From: Helicobacter anseris
Lineage (GTDB): Bacteria; Campylobacterota; Campylobacteria; Campylobacterales; Helicobacteraceae
Length of the DNA: 41,247 bases
Assembly: GCF_003364335.1 (NCBI RefSeq)
Contig: NZ_NXLX01000014.1
Span: 1-41,247, forward strand
Direction of reading: 5' to 3'
The position numbers and the translations under genes were made by a program. Shown here piece after piece: positions 1 through 9,145 of this stretch (the first letter of the stretch is position 1; every line of letters begins with the position of its first letter). The notes under the pieces were generated by a model, which had not been told where the DNA came from, did not search any database, and saw nothing but the letters and a program-made list of their open reading frames with translations.

Positions 1-31
1 AGAAGTATGAAGAATAATAATTAAAAAAGAA

Positions 32-66
32 ATTAAAAGTATTAATTAAAAGTATTAAAAAGTATT
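32..66. repeat. 13-bp tandem repeat, two full copies plus a partial third
   Basis: ATTAAAAGTATTA occurs at 32-44 and again without a gap at 45-57. It is followed by AAAAGTATT at 58-66, which looks like a third copy lacking its first three bases. The repeat is intergenic and of unknown role. Low sequence complexity makes chance expansion plausible. Confidence 0.8.
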
Positions 67-110
67 TTTAATTAAAACTAAGCAGAAGAAGAAAACAAAC
101 AAAGATTTTT

Positions 111-328
111 CCTTCTCCTGCCACCACTTAAACATTTTTATATTTTTTATTTTATTTTTTACTTTTCACTTTATAATTTTTTTGTTTTAAACAAACTAAA
201 ACAAAAAGAAATAAAACAATACTTTAAGCTTAAAAGATAAAAGAGAAATAACAAAACTCTTTAATCTTAAAATCAAATCTTAAAGTTTTATAACAAAACT
301 CCTTAGTTTAAGTGGTGGTTGGAGAGGG
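111..328. repeat. Inverted repeat pair, 23-nt arms about 170 bp apart
   Basis: The left arm is 111-133 (core CCACCACTTAAAC) and the right arm is 306-328 (core GTTTAAGTGGTGG). They are reverse complements over 23 nt with three mismatches. These are among the few GC-containing words in a region that is otherwise nearly all A and T. They could form a long stem in RNA or DNA, or be the ends of a small element. There is no ORF between the arms. Confidence 0.75.
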
Positions 329-346
329 AAAGAGAATGAAATGTAT

Positions 347-694
347 TTATGGGGTTTTATTGAGGGATTGTTTTTTTAAAAAAAGATAAATAGCTTGTAT
401 TTCCTCATCAGTGAGATAGTATTTTGGCATTACGCCTTTATCTTGCAGGGTTTTTGTTTTAAATGTTTTAAAATCAAGCTTTGTAATATCTGGTCCGCGC
501 AGAATTTTTTGTTTATCTTTTTCTTTATAAGTAGCAATAACTTTTCCTTTTCCATTGATTCCATGACATTGTATGCAACCTATACCTCTTGGATTTTTAT
601 AAAGTTCTTGCCCATATTCTTCTGTGGTAATGAAACTATCTTCTTTTGCATAAGATAAAATTATCAAGAAGAACAATATACAGCCTCTTTTCAT
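347..694 (-). CDS. Small periplasmic class I cytochrome c
   Basis: The 115-aa product starts with a short basic and hydrophobic signal sequence (residues 1 to about 16, ending SYA). It carries one haem-binding CIQCH motif: C40 and C43 bind haem covalently and H44 is the proximal ligand. M89 in GVMPKYYLTDEE is the likely distal ligand, and the closing helix (EEIQAIYLFLK) is typical of monohaem class I cytochromes. It is therefore predicted to be exported and matured in the periplasm as a single-electron carrier. A good ribosome site (AAGGGAG) precedes the ATG. The gene is alone and divergent from folD, sharing a 67-bp promoter region. Its redox partner cannot be told from the sequence. Confidence 0.88.
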   Translation of the reverse strand: MKRGCILFFLIILSYAKEDSFITTEEYGQELYKNPRGIGCIQCHGINGKGKVIATYKEKDKQKILRGPDITKLDFKTFKTKTLQDKGVMPKYYLTDEEIQAIYLFLKKQSLNKTP

Positions 695-727
695 TATCTC
701 CCTTTATATGCTTTTAATTTTGTTTGT

Positions 728-735
728 ATTATAAT
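728..735. promoter_or_regulatory. Overlapping divergent -10 elements, cytochrome c / folD
   Basis: TATAAT at 730-735 faces folD. The overlapping ATTATA at 728-733 reads TATAAT on the other strand, facing the cytochrome gene. No clear -35 box is seen, which is normal for sigma-70 promoters in this phylum. Spacing to both starts is plausible. Confidence 0.55.
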
Positions 736-761
736 AGAAAAAACATTTTTTGGGGTTATTG

Positions 762-1604
762 ATGGTGCTTTTAGATGGTAAGGCTTTAGCAAGAGCGCAA
801 GAAGAGATAATGAAACAAGAAGTAGAGGTATTGCATCAAGAGGAGATTGTGCCTACTCTTGCGGTAATATTAGTGGGAGATGATGCTGCAAGTGCATCTT
901 ATGTGAGTATGAAAACAAAAGCTTCGCACCGTGTTGGTATTGATTCTATAACTTATGCTTATCATAAAAATATTTCTCAAGAGCAATTGCTAGATGTCAT
1001 AAAAACACTAAATGAGGATCAAAGAATAGATGGCATTTTGGTGCAACTTCCCCTGCCTTCTCATATCAATACGCAAGAGATTTTAGAGGCTATTGATTTC
1101 AAAAAAGATGTTGATGGTTTTCATCCTTATAATATGGGTCGAATGCATGCAGGTATAGAAACTTTTTTGCCTGCTACGCCTATGGGAGTGATGCAGTTAT
1201 TAAAGCATTATAAGATTGATGTACTTGGAAAAAATGTCGCTATTGTTGGAGCTAGTAATATTGTAGGAAAACCTCTTGCTGCCTTGATGTTGCAAGCTGG
1301 TGCTACGGTTAGTATATGCCATATTCACACAAAAGATGTAAGTTTATTTACAAAACAAGCTGATATTGTTTGTGTAGGCGTTGGAAAACCAAATTTGATT
1401 ACTAGCGATATGGTCAAAGATGGGGTGATTATTGTAGATATTGGAATCAATCGCCTAGAAGATGGGAGATTGGTAGGTGATGTAAGCTCAGATGTATCTT
1501 TAAGAAGTAGTTTTTTTACTCCTGTTCCTGGTGGTGTAGGCCCTATGACAATATCTGCACTTTTGCAAAATACAATTCAAGCATCAAAAAATAGAAAGAG
1601 GTAG
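762..1604 (+). CDS. folD: FolD bifunctional methylene-THF dehydrogenase / methenyl-THF cyclohydrolase
   Basis: This 280-aa cytosolic enzyme interconverts 5,10-methylene-THF and 10-formyl-THF, supplying one-carbon units for purine and formyl-Met-tRNA synthesis. The YxxxK active-site motif is Y47-K51 (YVSMK). The family signatures VQLPLPSHI and PVPGGVGPMT are both present, and GASNIVGKPLA lies in the Rossmann domain that binds NADP. I chose the ATG at 762 rather than the TTG at 750, because TGGGG at 751-755 is then well spaced as the ribosome site and the product begins MVLLDG as in relatives. It is the first gene of the operon running to ychF; lepB starts 6 bp downstream. Confidence 0.95.
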   Translation: MVLLDGKALARAQEEIMKQEVEVLHQEEIVPTLAVILVGDDAASASYVSMKTKASHRVGIDSITYAYHKNISQEQLLDVIKTLNEDQRIDGILVQLPLPSHINTQEILEAIDFKKDVDGFHPYNMGRMHAGIETFLPATPMGVMQLLKHYKIDVLGKNVAIVGASNIVGKPLAALMLQAGATVSICHIHTKDVSLFTKQADIVCVGVGKPNLITSDMVKDGVIIVDIGINRLEDGRLVGDVSSDVSLRSSFFTPVPGGVGPMTISALLQNTIQASKNRKR

Positions 1605-1610
1605 AGAAAA

Positions 1611-2489
1611 ATGAATTTTTTAAAATTTTTGTATCGTTTTTCATCAACTTGGACAGGAACGATTATTATAGTTTTGTTGTTTATTTTTTTTGTTGCTCAA
1701 GCTTTTGTGATTCCATCAAGATCTATGGTAGGGACATTATATGAAGGTGATATGCTTTTAGTAAAGAAATTTTCCTATGGAATATCTTTGCCAAGAATTC
1801 CTTGGATTGATATTCCCATTATGCCAGATATTCATAATAATGGACATTTGATTGCAGGAAAACAACCTAGTCGCGGAGATATAGTTGTTTTTATTCCACC
1901 ACATCAACAAAAAGTGTATTTTGTAAAAAGGAATTTCGCAGTAGGGGGAGATGAAGTTTTATTTACCCAAAAAGGCTTGTATTTGCATTGTTATGAGGGC
2001 AATGAATTTATGAAGCAGAAGTTTCCTGATCTAGAGATGATAGAATTTGCAGGAAAAATATTTGTGCTAAATCCTTATATGAAAGAACATAAAGGTATTG
2101 TATATGCAAAAAATAACGCAACCTTTAATATTATGAAAAGTTTAGTGAGTGGTTATAACTATAATTTTGGGTTTGATGGTGAGAATCCAAGTGTAAATAA
2201 AATTGCAATGCAACCCATCAATCTTAATGGTTATGAGGCTTTTTATAAGCAGATTCCTCAAGGTGAATTTTTTATGATTGGTGATAATCGTGATAATAGT
2301 GATGATTCTAGATTTTGGGGAAGTGTGCCTTATGCAAATGTTATAGGGACTCCTTGGTTTATTTATTTGAGTTTAAATCTAGAAAATAGTCAAGAAGTAA
2401 ATGCCTCAGAAAATCCAAAAATGAGATATACAATCCGATGGGATAGAATGTTTAAAAGTATCAAAACATTAGAAGCACAAATACAATAA
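1611..2489 (+). CDS. lepB: Signal peptidase I
   Basis: The 292-aa inner-membrane serine protease removes signal peptides from Sec-exported proteins. One membrane segment spans residues 18-34. It is followed directly by the catalytic serine in SRSM (S38), the general-base lysine in YFVKR (K106), and the family box GDNRDNSDDSRFWG (224-237). The region between is long, with an insertion after residue 115, as seen in Campylobacterota versions. It lies between folD and the M50 protease gene, and its TAA overlaps the next ATG by one base, suggesting coupling. Confidence 0.96.
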   Translation: MNFLKFLYRFSSTWTGTIIIVLLFIFFVAQAFVIPSRSMVGTLYEGDMLLVKKFSYGISLPRIPWIDIPIMPDIHNNGHLIAGKQPSRGDIVVFIPPHQQKVYFVKRNFAVGGDEVLFTQKGLYLHCYEGNEFMKQKFPDLEMIEFAGKIFVLNPYMKEHKGIVYAKNNATFNIMKSLVSGYNYNFGFDGENPSVNKIAMQPINLNGYEAFYKQIPQGEFFMIGDNRDNSDDSRFWGSVPYANVIGTPWFIYLSLNLENSQEVNASENPKMRYTIRWDRMFKSIKTLEAQIQ

Positions 2490-3148
2490 TGAGTTTTTCT
2501 AGCATAGATGTTATTAAGCTTTCTTGTAGTGTTTTAGCTTTTTTGATTGCAATTATTGGACATGAAATAATGCATGGATATGTTGCAAAGTATTATGGAG
2601 ATGATACGGCAAGTTTAGAGGGGAGATTGAGTTTAAATCCTATAAAGCATATTGATATCATTGGCTCTATTATTTTGCCTTTGATGCTTTTTGTCGCACA
2701 AGCTCCATTCTTATTTGGTTGGGCAAAGCCTGTGCCTGTTGCTATGGATAGAATCTTGAGAAATCATGGCTATATGCCTGCTGTTTATGTGAGTTTAGCA
2801 GGTATTTTTTATAATCTTGCTTTAGCGCTAGTGGCAAGTGTGATTTTAAGAGAGTGTGGAAGTCTGGATATTGATGATTTTTTTAGCTCCTTGTGTATAT
2901 TTTTTCTTTATCAATTGGTGATTTATAATGTTGTATTAGGTATTTTTAATTTGTGGCCGATTCCACCTTTAGATGGTTCGCAAGCTCTATTATTTTTATC
3001 ACTCAAGTTTGGTTTTGAGAATATTGTAAATTTTTTAGCAAAGATACAAAATATTGGAATCTTGCTCATCTTTTTAATCTTGGCAACCCCATTGTCTAAA
3101 ATATTTTTTTATCCTATAAATTTTTTGCTAAAATTTTTGCTATTTTAG
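2489..3148 (+). CDS. Site-2 protease-like M50 family membrane metalloprotease
   Basis: This 219-aa protein has several membrane segments. The zinc-binding HExxH is H25-E26-x-x-H29 (GHEIMHG) and the third ligand is in PPLDG (D162), the layout of small M50B peptidases that lack a PDZ domain. It resembles the protein encoded at the same place in H. pylori (HP0575, from memory). Substrates are unknown; relatives cleave membrane-bound peptides or anti-sigma factors. It overlaps lepB by one base and sits 8 bp before rpiB, so it belongs to the same transcript. Confidence 0.9.
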   Translation: MSFSSIDVIKLSCSVLAFLIAIIGHEIMHGYVAKYYGDDTASLEGRLSLNPIKHIDIIGSIILPLMLFVAQAPFLFGWAKPVPVAMDRILRNHGYMPAVYVSLAGIFYNLALALVASVILRECGSLDIDDFFSSLCIFFLYQLVIYNVVLGIFNLWPIPPLDGSQALLFLSLKFGFENIVNFLAKIQNIGILLIFLILATPLSKIFFYPINFLLKFLLF

Positions 3149-3156
3149 GAGAGAGA

Positions 3157-3591
3157 ATGAAAGTTTATTTAGCAACAGATCACGCAGGGATAAGGCTCGC
3201 TGATATGGTAAAAGATTTTTTACTCAAAAGAGGGATTGAGGTTGAGAGTTTTTTACCACAAGAAGCAAAAGTGGATTATCCAGATTATGCACAAAAAATA
3301 TGTAAATGTGTTTTAAATGACGAGGGAAGTAGAGGGATATTGATTTGTGGCACGGGCATTGGTATGAGTATCAGTGCAAATCGTTTTAAGGGAATCCGTG
3401 CTGCTTTATGCACAGATGCATATATGGCAAAGATGACAAGAATGCATAATGATGCAAATGTGCTTTGTTTGGGTGAGAGATTGAGTGGATTTGGAGTTGT
3501 AGAATCTATATTAGAGGCTTTTTTGGATACAGAATTTGAGGGAGAAAGACATTTGTCAAGAATCCAAAAAATTGAATTAGGTGGTTGTTGA
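3157..3591 (+). CDS. rpiB: Ribose-5-phosphate isomerase B
   Basis: The 144-aa cytosolic enzyme interconverts ribulose 5-phosphate and ribose 5-phosphate in the non-oxidative pentose phosphate pathway. Family features are the N-terminal TDHAG substrate loop (residues 7-11), the catalytic cysteine C64 in ILICGTGIGMS, and ANRFKGIRAALC. Length is normal for RpiB. A strong ribosome site (AGGAGAG) precedes the ATG. The last base of its TGA is shared with the next start codon. Confidence 0.95.
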   Translation: MKVYLATDHAGIRLADMVKDFLLKRGIEVESFLPQEAKVDYPDYAQKICKCVLNDEGSRGILICGTGIGMSISANRFKGIRAALCTDAYMAKMTRMHNDANVLCLGERLSGFGVVESILEAFLDTEFEGERHLSRIQKIELGGC

Positions 3592-3935
3592 TGTTTGATA
3601 GTAATTTAATGAAATGGTTTTTAATTACTGTATTTATTTTATTTGTGCTATACATGGCGATTAAGACATTGTATTTTAAATCTGTGGCTGAAAAAGAAGA
3701 AAGAACATCAGCTTCTATGAAATTAACATTACAAGAAGCAGAGATATTGATACAAAAGCATCAATTGCAATTGCAAAGGGCATTGGGGAATATTGACTTG
3801 CTTACTCAAGAATTAAATAATCTTAAAAATGAGCTTAAAACGCTAAAACAAAGAAATACGCAATATCGCGTAGAAACAGATAAATATAAAAGTCGTATTA
3901 GAGATTTGGAGCAAAAGATAGAGGCCTTACTATGA
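3591..3935 (+). CDS. Membrane-anchored coiled-coil protein, function unknown
   Basis: The predicted product is about 114 aa if it starts at the ATG at 3591, which overlaps the rpiB stop as TGATG; two in-frame TTG codons lie just upstream (3585, 3588). It has one N-terminal membrane helix (roughly residues 8-25) followed by a charged Gln/Glu/Lys-rich coiled coil to the end. An equivalent protein occupies the same place in H. pylori (HP0573, recalled). Nothing catalytic is visible; a structural or scaffold role is only a guess. It overlaps apt by 4 bp. Confidence 0.8.
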   Translation: MFDSNLMKWFLITVFILFVLYMAIKTLYFKSVAEKEERTSASMKLTLQEAEILIQKHQLQLQRALGNIDLLTQELNNLKNELKTLKQRNTQYRVETDKYKSRIRDLEQKIEALL

Positions 3936-4483
3936 GTAAAAATTTATTATATTGTGAGGATTTTAAACAAAAGCTTTTAGATTCCATAAGGCAAATACAA
4001 GATTATCCTAAAAAAGGGATTTTATTTCGTGATATAACTACCTTATTAAATGATAAGGAATTATTTTCTCTTTTGATAGACAATTTGGCTTTAAGATATA
4101 AGGAATATCATCTTGATTTTATTGCTGGCATAGAATCAAGAGGATTTATTTTTGGTAGTGCATTGGCTTTTGCTTTGGGAGTGGGCTTTGTGCCAATTAG
4201 AAAAAAAGGTAAGCTCCCTGCTAAAGTATTGCAAAAAAGCTATGCTTTAGAGTATGGAGAAGATGTAATAGAAATACATCAAGATGCCTTTAGGGATAAA
4301 CCTAATGCAAAAGTTTTGCTTATTGATGATTTAATTGCTACTGGAGGGACGGCTCAAGCAAGCGTTGAGCTTATAACAGAGGCTGGTGGAAATTGCGTGG
4401 AATCTTGCTTTTTAATTCATTTGACTGCACTTGATGGTTTAAAAAAGATGCAAACAAAAGTATTTAGCGTATTAGAGGTGTAG
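3932..4483 (+). CDS. apt: Adenine phosphoribosyltransferase
   Basis: The 183-aa cytosolic salvage enzyme makes AMP from adenine and PRPP. The PRPP-binding signature [13 protein letters not shown] is at residues 128-140. The N-terminal part has FRDITTLL and [10 protein letters not shown], both diagnostic for Apt within the type I phosphoribosyltransferases. The start ATGA overlaps the preceding gene. Salvage by Apt and the de novo genes purC/S/Q further on indicate that this organism can use both routes to purines. Confidence 0.95.
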   Translation: MSKNLLYCEDFKQKLLDSIRQIQDYPKKGILFRDITTLLNDKELFSLLIDNLALRYKEYHLDFIAGIESRGFIFGSALAFALGVGFVPIRKKGKLPAKVLQKSYALEYGEDVIEIHQDAFRDKPNAKVLLIDDLIATGGTAQASVELITEAGGNCVESCFLIHLTALDGLKKMQTKVFSVLEV

Positions 4484-5200
4484 ATGAAAAAAAAAATTAA
4501 ATGGGTTGTATTTTTTTGTATTTTTTTGGCATTTGTAATCTCAGCATTTTTATATGTAAAGCATATTGATTTTTCATTAGAAGAGTTTATTATTGAAGCT
4601 TGGAATAAATATGTAGCAAGTTGGGGATATGCTATTTTATTTTTTTGGAGCGTTTTAGAAGGGGAATTGGGCTTAATTTTTGCAGGGATTGCCGCTCATA
4701 CTGGACATTTAAATGTTTGGATTGCAATTTTTATTGCCGGTTTGGGTGGTTTTGTGGGAGATCAGATTTATTTTTATATTGGACGCTTAAATAAGGGATA
4801 TATTCAAAGGCATTTTGCCTCACAAAGAAGAAAATTAGCTCTTGCACATTTATTGCTTCAGAAATATGGCTGGCCTATTATTTTTATTCAGCGTTATATG
4901 TATGGTATGAGAACTATTATCCCAATTAGTATAGGCTTGACAAGATATAGTGCTTTGAAATTTGCTATTATAAATCTTATCAGTGCGTGGATTTGGGCGG
5001 CTATTACTATACTTCTTGCTTGGATTTTGGGAGATCAAATACTAGAAATTTTAAAATTCTTTAAAAAATATCCTTATATTCTTGCAGCACTAATTATTAT
5101 TTTTATCAGTGGGATATTGTGGTATTTTAATACGAATACAAAAAAGATTGATAAAAAGATTCAAAAAATACAAACACAACTTATGAAGGATAAAAAATGA
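4484..5200 (+). CDS. DedA/VTT-family inner-membrane protein
   Basis: This 238-aa polytopic membrane protein has an N-terminal membrane helix (6-24) and a DedA core. The core includes GLGGFVGDQIYFYIGR and QRYMYGMRTIIPISIGLT, with the acidic and Arg residues typical of the family, and then C-terminal helices. DedA proteins help maintain envelope integrity and have been tied to lipid-carrier movement across the membrane; the substrate here is not evident. The start codon follows apt directly and is followed by ten A residues (4487-4496), a possible slippage site. It overlaps pepA by 4 bp. Confidence 0.88.
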   Translation: MKKKIKWVVFFCIFLAFVISAFLYVKHIDFSLEEFIIEAWNKYVASWGYAILFFWSVLEGELGLIFAGIAAHTGHLNVWIAIFIAGLGGFVGDQIYFYIGRLNKGYIQRHFASQRRKLALAHLLLQKYGWPIIFIQRYMYGMRTIIPISIGLTRYSALKFAIINLISAWIWAAITILLAWILGDQILEILKFFKKYPYILAALIIIFISGILWYFNTNTKKIDKKIQKIQTQLMKDKK

Positions 5201-6639
5201 AAAATATTTTAAGCATTGTGGCAAAGCAAACAAAAAATAACCAAACAAATGCACAAGCAAGTGTAGTTTTTGTGGTGGATAAGAATCTAAAGCACCATTT
5301 TGTCAATGAGAAACAATTAAAAGAGTTTGATTATAAGGGAGAGGGTGTTTTTTTTGTTCAAGAAACAAAAACGCTTTATATTGGGATTGAAAGAATAGAT
5401 TCTGATTGCTTGCGTGAAGCGGGATGTGCTGCTGTGCGTTATTTTAAGAATCTACATTATGAAAATTTTAAAATAGGGGTTTATGGAGATGATAAATGTA
5501 TGTATGCCCTTATTTTGGGAATGTATTTAGGGGTATATCAGTTTGATAAATACAAGAGTAATAAGAAAGAAGGTGTATTAAAGCAGATTTTTATTGTAAA
5601 TGAAGGATATGACAAAAAATTCAAGTTACCTGAAGAAGATTTAATGATAAGAGCACAGATTGTTGCTCAAGCAATGAGTGATGTAAGAGATGTGGTAAAT
5701 ATGATTCCTTATGAAGCAACCCCAGAATTTTTAGCAAAGTGGTCAAAGCAGATAGCAAAGACACATAAGCTAGAATGCAATATTTTGGGGAAAAAAGAGT
5801 TAAAAAAGGAAAAAATGAACGCATTTTTAGCTGTAAATCGTGCTTCTGTTAATGATCCGTATTTGATACATTTAAGTTATAAACCCAAAAAAGCAAAAAC
5901 AAAAATTGTGCTTGTTGGCAAGGGATTGACTTATGATTGTGGTGGTTTGAGTTTAAAACCATCGGATTTTATGGTTACGATGAAAGCAGATAAGAGTGGG
6001 GGATGTGCTGTTATTGGAATCTTGCAAGCTGTTGCATCATTGAAATTGCCTATAGAGGTTCATGGGATTGTTGGTGCTACAGAAAATATGATTGGTGGAG
6101 ATGCATATAAGCCAGATGATGTGTTGTTTTCAAGAGAAGGAAAGAGTATTGAAGTAAGAAACACAGATGCGGAAGGAAGATTGGTTTTAGCAGATTGCTT
6201 GAGTTATGCACAGGATTTAAAACCTGATTATCTGGTTGATTTTGCAACGCTTACAGGTGCTTGTGTCGTTGGGCTTGGTGAATATACAAGTGGTATTATG
6301 GGATACAATAAAGACTTAAAAGATCGCTTTGAAACATTGGCTTTGCAAAGTGGTGAGCTAGTAGCTCAATTACCTTTTAATAAGCATTTAGAAAAACTTG
6401 TAGAATCAAAAATTGCAGATATTTGTAATGTGGCAGGTTCTAGATATGGTGGTGCAATTACAGCAGGTATCTTCTTGGGTGCTTTTATTCGTAAGGAATT
6501 TAGAGAAAAGTGGTTACATATTGATATAGCTGGACCTGCTTTTGTAGAGAAAGATTGGGATGTAAATACCTATGGTGCTAGTGCTGCTGGTGTTCGTGCT
6601 GGTATAGAATTTATCAATGATATTGCTTTAAGGGGGTAA
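5197..6639 (+). CDS. pepA: Leucyl aminopeptidase (M17)
   Basis: The 480-aa cytosolic metallopeptidase removes N-terminal residues from peptides. The two-metal site is complete: K242 and D247 in VGKGLTYDCGG, D265, and D324/E326 in the signature NTDAEGRL (322-329), with R328 as the conserved arginine. The less conserved N-terminal domain covers about residues 1-150. It matches HP0570 in position. Only one base separates its TAA from the ychF start. Confidence 0.95.
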   Translation: MKNILSIVAKQTKNNQTNAQASVVFVVDKNLKHHFVNEKQLKEFDYKGEGVFFVQETKTLYIGIERIDSDCLREAGCAAVRYFKNLHYENFKIGVYGDDKCMYALILGMYLGVYQFDKYKSNKKEGVLKQIFIVNEGYDKKFKLPEEDLMIRAQIVAQAMSDVRDVVNMIPYEATPEFLAKWSKQIAKTHKLECNILGKKELKKEKMNAFLAVNRASVNDPYLIHLSYKPKKAKTKIVLVGKGLTYDCGGLSLKPSDFMVTMKADKSGGCAVIGILQAVASLKLPIEVHGIVGATENMIGGDAYKPDDVLFSREGKSIEVRNTDAEGRLVLADCLSYAQDLKPDYLVDFATLTGACVVGLGEYTSGIMGYNKDLKDRFETLALQSGELVAQLPFNKHLEKLVESKIADICNVAGSRYGGAITAGIFLGAFIRKEFREKWLHIDIAGPAFVEKDWDVNTYGASAAGVRAGIEFINDIALRG

Positions 6640-6640
6640 A

Positions 6641-7741
6641 ATGGGATTATCAATTGGTATTGTAGGGCTTCCAAATGTGGGTAAATCTAGCACTTTTAAT
6701 GCACTAACAAAGGCACAGAACGCACAATCAGCAAATTATCCTTTTTGTACCATCGAGCCAAATCGTGCTGTTGTTGAGGTGCCTGATGTAAGGTTGGCTG
6801 AATTATCTAAGATTGTAAAACCAGAGAGAGTTTTGCACTCGATGGTAGAATTTGTAGATATTGCTGGGCTTGTTAAAGGAGCAAGTAAAGGAGAGGGATT
6901 AGGGAATCAATTTTTGGGAAATATAAAAGAAGTGGATGTGATTTTGCATTTGGTGCGTTGTTTTGATGATGAAAATGTTACTCATGTAGAAGGAAGTGTA
7001 AATCCATTAAGAGATATCGAGATTATAGATTTAGAGCTTTTATTGGCAGATTTGGCTACTTTAGAAAAGAGAATAGAAAAACTTACAAGGCAAGCAAAAG
7101 CGGATAAAGAGGCAAAAGCTATGCTTGATATTGCATTGGAATTACAAAAGCATCTTGAGGAGACAAAACCTGTAAGAACTTTTGCAAAAAAAGAAGATGA
7201 GGGCTTTAAGATTTTAAATAAAGAATTAAGATTTTTAAGCAACAAAGAAGTGATATTTGGTGCAAATGTTTCAGAAGAATATCTAGCGCAAGATAATGCT
7301 TATGTAGATTCTTTGAAAAAATATGCAAATGAAAATAATTGCGAAGTGATTAAGTTGTGTGCAAAACTTGAAGAAGATATGGTTGGTATGGAAGAAGAGG
7401 AGAGAAAAGAATTTTTGGAGAGTTTGGGTTGTAAAGAAGGGGGATTGGAGCAAATTATCCGCACAGGATTTTATAAATTAGGCTTAATTAGCTACTTTAC
7501 TGCTGGTGTTAAAGAGGTGAGATCTTGGACTATTAAAAAGGGAGATAGTGCGCCCGTGGCAGCTGGAGTGATACATAAAGATTTTGAAAAAGGTTTTATT
7601 CGAGCAGAGACAATTAGTTATGAAGATTTTATTAAATATGGTGGAGAAGCAAAGGCAAAAGAGGCTGGTGCTCTAAGGGTTGAAGGGAAGGATTATATCG
7701 TTCAAGATGGGGATATAATGCACTTTAGATTTAATGTTTAA
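6641..7741 (+). CDS. ychF: YchF/OLA1-type P-loop NTPase, ribosome-associated
   Basis: The 366-aa protein has the Obg-family G1 loop GLPNVGKSS (9-17), DIAG (73-76) and, in place of NKxD, NVSE (209-212). That substitution is the YchF hallmark linked to ATP preference. The C-terminal third is the TGS domain (FTAGVKEVRSWTIKKG onward). YchF binds ribosomes and is linked to stress responses in other bacteria. It is the last gene of the operon that starts at folD, and a palindrome follows it immediately. Confidence 0.95.
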   Translation: MGLSIGIVGLPNVGKSSTFNALTKAQNAQSANYPFCTIEPNRAVVEVPDVRLAELSKIVKPERVLHSMVEFVDIAGLVKGASKGEGLGNQFLGNIKEVDVILHLVRCFDDENVTHVEGSVNPLRDIEIIDLELLLADLATLEKRIEKLTRQAKADKEAKAMLDIALELQKHLEETKPVRTFAKKEDEGFKILNKELRFLSNKEVIFGANVSEEYLAQDNAYVDSLKKYANENNCEVIKLCAKLEEDMVGMEEEERKEFLESLGCKEGGLEQIIRTGFYKLGLISYFTAGVKEVRSWTIKKGDSAPVAAGVIHKDFEKGFIRAETISYEDFIKYGGEAKAKEAGALRVEGKDYIVQDGDIMHFRFNV

Positions 7742-7750
7742 AGATAATTT

Positions 7751-7771
7751 CTAGGATATTAAATATCCTAG
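7751..7771. terminator. Palindromic hairpin between convergent ychF and hisS
   Basis: Bases 7751-7771 form a perfect palindrome around a central A (CTAGGATATT-A-AATATCCTAG when folded). It lies between the ychF stop and the hisS stop at 7774-7776. A/T-rich sequence flanks both sides, so it could terminate both genes. The stem is AT-rich, so strength is uncertain. Confidence 0.55.
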
Positions 7772-7773
7772 AG

Positions 7774-9096
7774 TTAAGATTTTATAATTTCTAGAGCCTT
7801 TAGGAAACTTAGGCATTCAAGCTGCATTCCTGTTGTCATATTTTTAAGAGTAATGGTCTTGCTTTGAAATTCCCTCTCTCCAATAATGATTGTAAATTCA
7901 TGACCTTTTTGATCTGCATAGGAGAGTTGTTTTTTTAGTTTAGTAACTTCTGGAAAAACTTCTGTATTGATGAGACTGCGACGGAAAGATTCCGCAAGTT
8001 TATATGCAAATGGTAAAAAATCTTGATGTGTACATACGATAAGATTCCTTGCAGTAGTTGCTTTAGAATCTAATAATCCTAGATCTTGTAATCCCGCAAG
8101 CAATCTATCTAATCCTATTGAAGCGCCAACACCACTTAGACTTTCTTTTGAAAAAGTTTTTGTTAGATTGTCGTATCTACCACCAGAGCAAACACTACCT
8201 AAGGACTTAAGGCGATTTAGTGTTGTTTCATAAACAATGCCTGTGTAATATCCAAGTCCTCTTGCAATAGAAAAATTAACACGATAGCAGTCTTTATCCA
8301 TCTCTAGATCTTGTAGAAGAGCATACATATTTTCAAGCTCCTCAATACCATTTTTTAATTCCTCATTCCATTCTTTCATATGAGCAATTTCTCTAAAGAA
8401 TTCTTCTTGGTGTTGTGTTTGTTTAATGCTTGTTGTTTGCAATAATCCTTCAGCTTTTTTCTCAGAGAGTTGAAGAGTTTTTTGCAATTCCTCTTTTACT
8501 CCTTGTGCTCCAATTTTTTCTAACTTATCAATAATTCTCAATGTATCTTGTATAGCTTTTTCTTCTGTGATACCAAAATATTTACAAATACCATTGAGTA
8601 TATTGCGATGATTTAACCAAATAATAAAATCATTGATACCAAGAGTAATGAGTGAAGCATAAATAACTTGAATAATCTCTGCATCACAGGCAATGCTCTT
8701 GCTACCAATAAAATCAAAATCGCATTGTGTAAATTCTCTATATCTCCCTTTTTGTGCTCTTTCACCCCTAAAAACATTGCCAATTACATAGCGTTTGAAA
8801 GGTAATCCAACCTCGTTTTTATACTGTGAAATAAACCTAGCCAGTGGAACGGTTTGATCAAATCTTAAGGCAACATCTCTTTTTCCATGATCTTGAAATT
8901 TATAAAGTTCTTTTTGAATCTCATCGCTACCTTGTTTTACTAAAATTTCTGCATATTCCAAATGAGGTGTTTCTATAGGAACAAATCCAAAACTTTCAAA
9001 TACTAGTGTTAATTTTTTTAATAATCTTTCTTTAGCTATAGCTTCATCAGGTAGTCTATCTCTAAAGCCACTAAGAGTTCTTGGCGTAACTAACAT
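7774..9096 (-). CDS. hisS: Histidyl-tRNA synthetase
   Basis: The 440-aa class II aminoacyl-tRNA synthetase charges tRNA-His. Visible landmarks are motif 2 within 103-131 ([22 protein letters not shown]), the histidine-binding HisA region [13 protein letters not shown] (278-290), and motif 3 [13 protein letters not shown] (322-334); the C-terminal anticodon-binding domain follows. A ribosome site (GGAGTG) precedes the ATG. It is a single gene, convergent with ychF and divergent from waaF, so it likely has its own promoter in the 81-bp gap. Confidence 0.96.
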   Translation of the reverse strand: MLVTPRTLSGFRDRLPDEAIAKERLLKKLTLVFESFGFVPIETPHLEYAEILVKQGSDEIQKELYKFQDHGKRDVALRFDQTVPLARFISQYKNEVGLPFKRYVIGNVFRGERAQKGRYREFTQCDFDFIGSKSIACDAEIIQVIYASLITLGINDFIIWLNHRNILNGICKYFGITEEKAIQDTLRIIDKLEKIGAQGVKEELQKTLQLSEKKAEGLLQTTSIKQTQHQEEFFREIAHMKEWNEELKNGIEELENMYALLQDLEMDKDCYRVNFSIARGLGYYTGIVYETTLNRLKSLGSVCSGGRYDNLTKTFSKESLSGVGASIGLDRLLAGLQDLGLLDSKATTARNLIVCTHQDFLPFAYKLAESFRRSLINTEVFPEVTKLKKQLSYADQKGHEFTIIIGEREFQSKTITLKNMTTGMQLECLSFLKALEIIKS

Positions 9097-9145
9097 AATT
9101 GCACTCCAATTGTAAGTAATTTGGTAATTTTACCCAACTTTTGTG

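Larger units (their letters stand above)
1..346. other. AT-rich gene-free region at window start
   Basis: I see no credible coding region, tRNA or known structured RNA here. The stretch is very rich in A and T and carries a short tandem repeat (32-66), an imperfect 22-base direct repeat (248-269 and 290-311, both beginning ATAACAAAACTC), and a longer inverted repeat (arms 111-133 and 306-328). It lies downstream of the minus-strand cytochrome gene, so part of it may act in termination. The upstream neighbour is outside the window. Confidence 0.6.

Noticed and set aside
1-346. A possible CRISPR array or mobile-element end in the opening repeats
   Set aside because: The direct repeats are only 13 bp and contiguous with no spacers, and no transposase or cas gene is nearby. 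Only the inverted repeat remains noteworthy.
750-761. The upstream TTG start for folD
   Set aside because: It would place the ribosome-site-like TGGGG inside the coding region; the ATG at 762 fits family N-termini better.
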